Positions 62,583 through 64,000 of a stretch of DNA of 64,000 nucleotides are shown in pieces. The DNA lies in NCBI GenBank assembly GCA_964442655.1, contig CAYTZM010000002.1:1-64000 (forward strand), read 5' to 3'. Numbering within the stretch: position 1 is the stretch's first letter; each line of letters begins with the position of its first letter. Made by a program: the position numbers and the translations under genes. The notes beneath the pieces were generated by a model that was not told the origin of the DNA, searched no databases, and worked only from the letters and a program-made list of their open reading frames with translations. Source of the DNA: GCA-002727615 sp964442655 (GTDB lineage: Bacteria > Pseudomonadota > Alphaproteobacteria > TMED109).

Positions 62583-63199
62583 TGTTTAGAATAATTACTT
62601 ATATAACTTTATATTTTATTTTTAATTTGAGTTACTTATTCGCTAATGAAATAGAAAGTAGGTATATATATAATATAGGAGATGAAGTACGCTATGAAAT
62701 AGAAACTATTTTACCTAATAAATCTAAATTTATCACTACATCAAAATTAGTTTCCATAAATGAATCTGAAGAAGTCTGGGAAGTAACTAATAGTCCTACA
62801 GCAGATAAAAGAATTCGTGATAGAGAAACTGGGAATTGGATCACTTCTTACAAAGATGGAAATGAAGTAGCAAGAGCAATTCCCTATAGTGGAGGACTAA
62901 AATTTCCACTTAAAAAGGGAGATAAATGGACAGAATCATGGACTTTTACTGCAGCCGGAGGCTTGTTAATAGGAAAAAGTACTGCTGATTTTAAAGTAAA
63001 AAAAGATACTATTAAAATAAATGATAAAAAATATAAAACCTTAAAAATTTCAATGAAAAACCCATTATGGAATGCAGAAGAAGATACAAAATGGAAAAAA
63101 CATATTAGATGGATAGATATTAATTCAGGAAAGACTGTAAAAGAGTACTTAAAAAATATAGGCTTTGAAATGGAATTTACTGCCAGTATAATTGAATAG
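62582..63199 (+). CDS. Secreted protein of unknown function (DUF3108-like)
   Basis: 205 residues with a signal peptide (about 1-21, ending in LFANE), then a beta-rich domain: YIYNIGDEVRYEIETI, FPLKKGDKWTESWTF and WKKHIRWIDINSGKTVKEYL. The layout of short strands and the end of the domain recall DUF3108-type periplasmic proteins, but the match is weak. Coupled to the cupin gene by a one-base overlap. Confidence 0.6.
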   Translation: MFRIITYITLYFIFNLSYLFANEIESRYIYNIGDEVRYEIETILPNKSKFITTSKLVSINESEEVWEVTNSPTADKRIRDRETGNWITSYKDGNEVARAIPYSGGLKFPLKKGDKWTESWTFTAAGGLLIGKSTADFKVKKDTIKINDKKYKTLKISMKNPLWNAEEDTKWKKHIRWIDINSGKTVKEYLKNIGFEMEFTASIIE

Positions 63200-63206
63200 T
63201 TTTTAA

Positions 63207-63242
63207 GCAGCTTCTCAATTATGTGGAGGATTGAGAAGCTGC
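63207..63242 (+). terminator. Strong stem-loop after the secreted-protein gene
   Basis: Perfect 13-bp stem (GCAGCTTCTCAAT with ATTGAGAAGCTGC) and a ten-base loop, eight bases after the stop of the gene at 62582-63199. No T-run follows directly; the nearest is about 20 bases downstream. It probably marks the 3' end of the mRNA, by termination or by protection from nucleases. Confidence 0.55.
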
Positions 63243-63450
63243 CGATCTCAAGGGAGAGAGAGTTTTAATTTTAAGTTAAAGTCAAATGCTTGAAGATAGT
63301 TATTTTGTCGACGCTTATGACGCCATAAATGTCGTATTAATAAAAATAAATTATTAATAAAAAAAAATTAAATAACAATAGCTTATCTTAAAAATTAAAT
63401 TAAATAAATTAAGAATAAAGAGTTTAAATGTGACAAATACCTGAAAATAA

Positions 63451-63921
63451 TTATTTATTTTTCCACATTTTTATTTCTTTTTTTTGAGAATCAATCCAAC
63501 TTTTTTCAAATATTTCATATAAATCTAACAATTGTTTTGTTGCTTGATAACTTGCTGGTCTATTATTTACTAAAATAAAGTCTTTCCTATCAATTCCACT
63601 TTTTATAATTCTTTGAATCTTTCGTTCAGAAACATGTGTTAACGATCTAACCATTGAAACAGTAAAATAATGTCTATCTTTTTCCTTATCACCAACTAAT
63701 TCTTCTGGCACTTGATTTAAATAAGCGGCTAGAGAAAGCATTGCAATTACTCTATGTTCTGGAGAACTATTCCAGTAATAATTTCCATTATTTACCGGAT
63801 ACTTGCAGATGTTTATCCAAAATTTTAATCTAAAAGCTAGAGTTCTTCTAAGCGCAATATCTGCAATTACCCTTTCATCAAACATGTCTGCTTGATTACT
63901 ATCTAACTTATGTCTATTCAT
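63451..63921 (-). CDS. Winged-helix-like DNA-binding protein, paralogue of the 60734-61165 product
   Basis: 156 residues. It shares with its paralogue LAFRLKFWINI, YYWNSSPEHRVIAMLSLAAY, then LNQVPEE, a central SMVRSLTHVSERKIQRIIKS helix-turn-helix pattern and a C-terminal DLYEIFEKSWID. The two are likely regulators of one family, here without an adjacent enzyme gene. The start is preceded by a very strong GGGGGAG ribosome site. Family name not recognised. Confidence 0.65.
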   Translation of the reverse strand: MNRHKLDSNQADMFDERVIADIALRRTLAFRLKFWINICKYPVNNGNYYWNSSPEHRVIAMLSLAAYLNQVPEELVGDKEKDRHYFTVSMVRSLTHVSERKIQRIIKSGIDRKDFILVNNRPASYQATKQLLDLYEIFEKSWIDSQKKEIKMWKNK

Positions 63922-64000
63922 ACTTTAACTCCCCCCTAAGAAAAAAATACATAAGACACAAAAATTACAAAATTACTTCCTCTTCATAACTAGGCTTATC

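Noticed and set aside
63335..63375. AT-only palindrome as a hairpin or origin element
   Set aside because: Composed only of A and T in AT-rich DNA; weak and likely by chance. No DnaA boxes seen.
1..64000. CRISPR arrays, rRNA genes, toxin-antitoxin pairs, insertion sequences
   Set aside because: No regularly spaced repeats, rRNA-like stretches, small paired toxin genes or transposase motifs were seen on reading both strands.

Overview
The window is strongly AT-rich (about 30% G+C by eye), densely packed, and alphaproteobacterial in gene content: an SdhE/Mfd/RecG block, APRT, a Box-type aerobic benzoyl-CoA pathway with a BoxR-type regulator, a fused NAD-linked molybdenum formate dehydrogenase, and DUF502, GldG and DUF4340 families. 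Very short spacers, many overlapping genes and AT-driven codon use suggest a free-living, probably marine, streamlined alphaproteobacterium. No gap between genes exceeds about 300 bases. I see no rRNA, CRISPR array or intact mobile element. The only RNA gene is a tRNA-Leu(GAG).

Region 1 (1-11066) handles aromatic acid uptake and degradation. A five-gene branched-chain-type ABC importer (first gene cut by the window edge) converges on boxB and boxC. Next come a BoxR-like regulator, a flavodoxin, a benzoate-CoA ligase and an alpha/beta hydrolase. Two copies of TGCA-N6-TGCA, each overlapping a -10-like hexamer, lie at the two ends of boxR. The usual reductase BoxA is absent and a diflavin-reductase-type flavodoxin sits in the divergent position. 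Region 2 (11063-15567) is an unassigned catabolic group: a TrpB-like PLP enzyme, a nitrilase-fold protein without its catalytic cysteine, a tartrate/isopropylmalate dehydrogenase-family enzyme and a divergent SDR.

Region 3 (15652-40461) is mostly housekeeping: an envelope lipoprotein, an L,D-transpeptidase overlapping apt head-to-head, a Gld-type ABC system, a ferredoxin-reductase fusion, two acyl-CoA dehydrogenases, HtrA plus a two-component pair, a DsbA-like protein, Mfd, SdhE, RecG, a fluoroacetate-dehalogenase-like hydrolase, secreted repeat proteins, and the tRNA.

Region 4 (40477-60125) centres on formate and metal cofactors: mobA, fdhD, an OFA-type transporter and formate dehydrogenase alpha and beta. 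The beta ORF carries an integrase-like N-terminal extension in frame. Then follow secreted pentapeptide and ankyrin proteins, a di-haem cytochrome and a PQQ dehydrogenase, mobB-moeA-tusA, purU, a formamidase-like hydrolase and a complete larC-larE-larB-larA operon for the nickel-pincer racemase. BoxC and PurU both release formate, so the formate dehydrogenase is a plausible sink for both.

Region 5 (60129-64000) holds an EamA transporter, a cupin, two secreted proteins of unknown function, and two paralogous winged-helix-like proteins about 2.3 kb apart.
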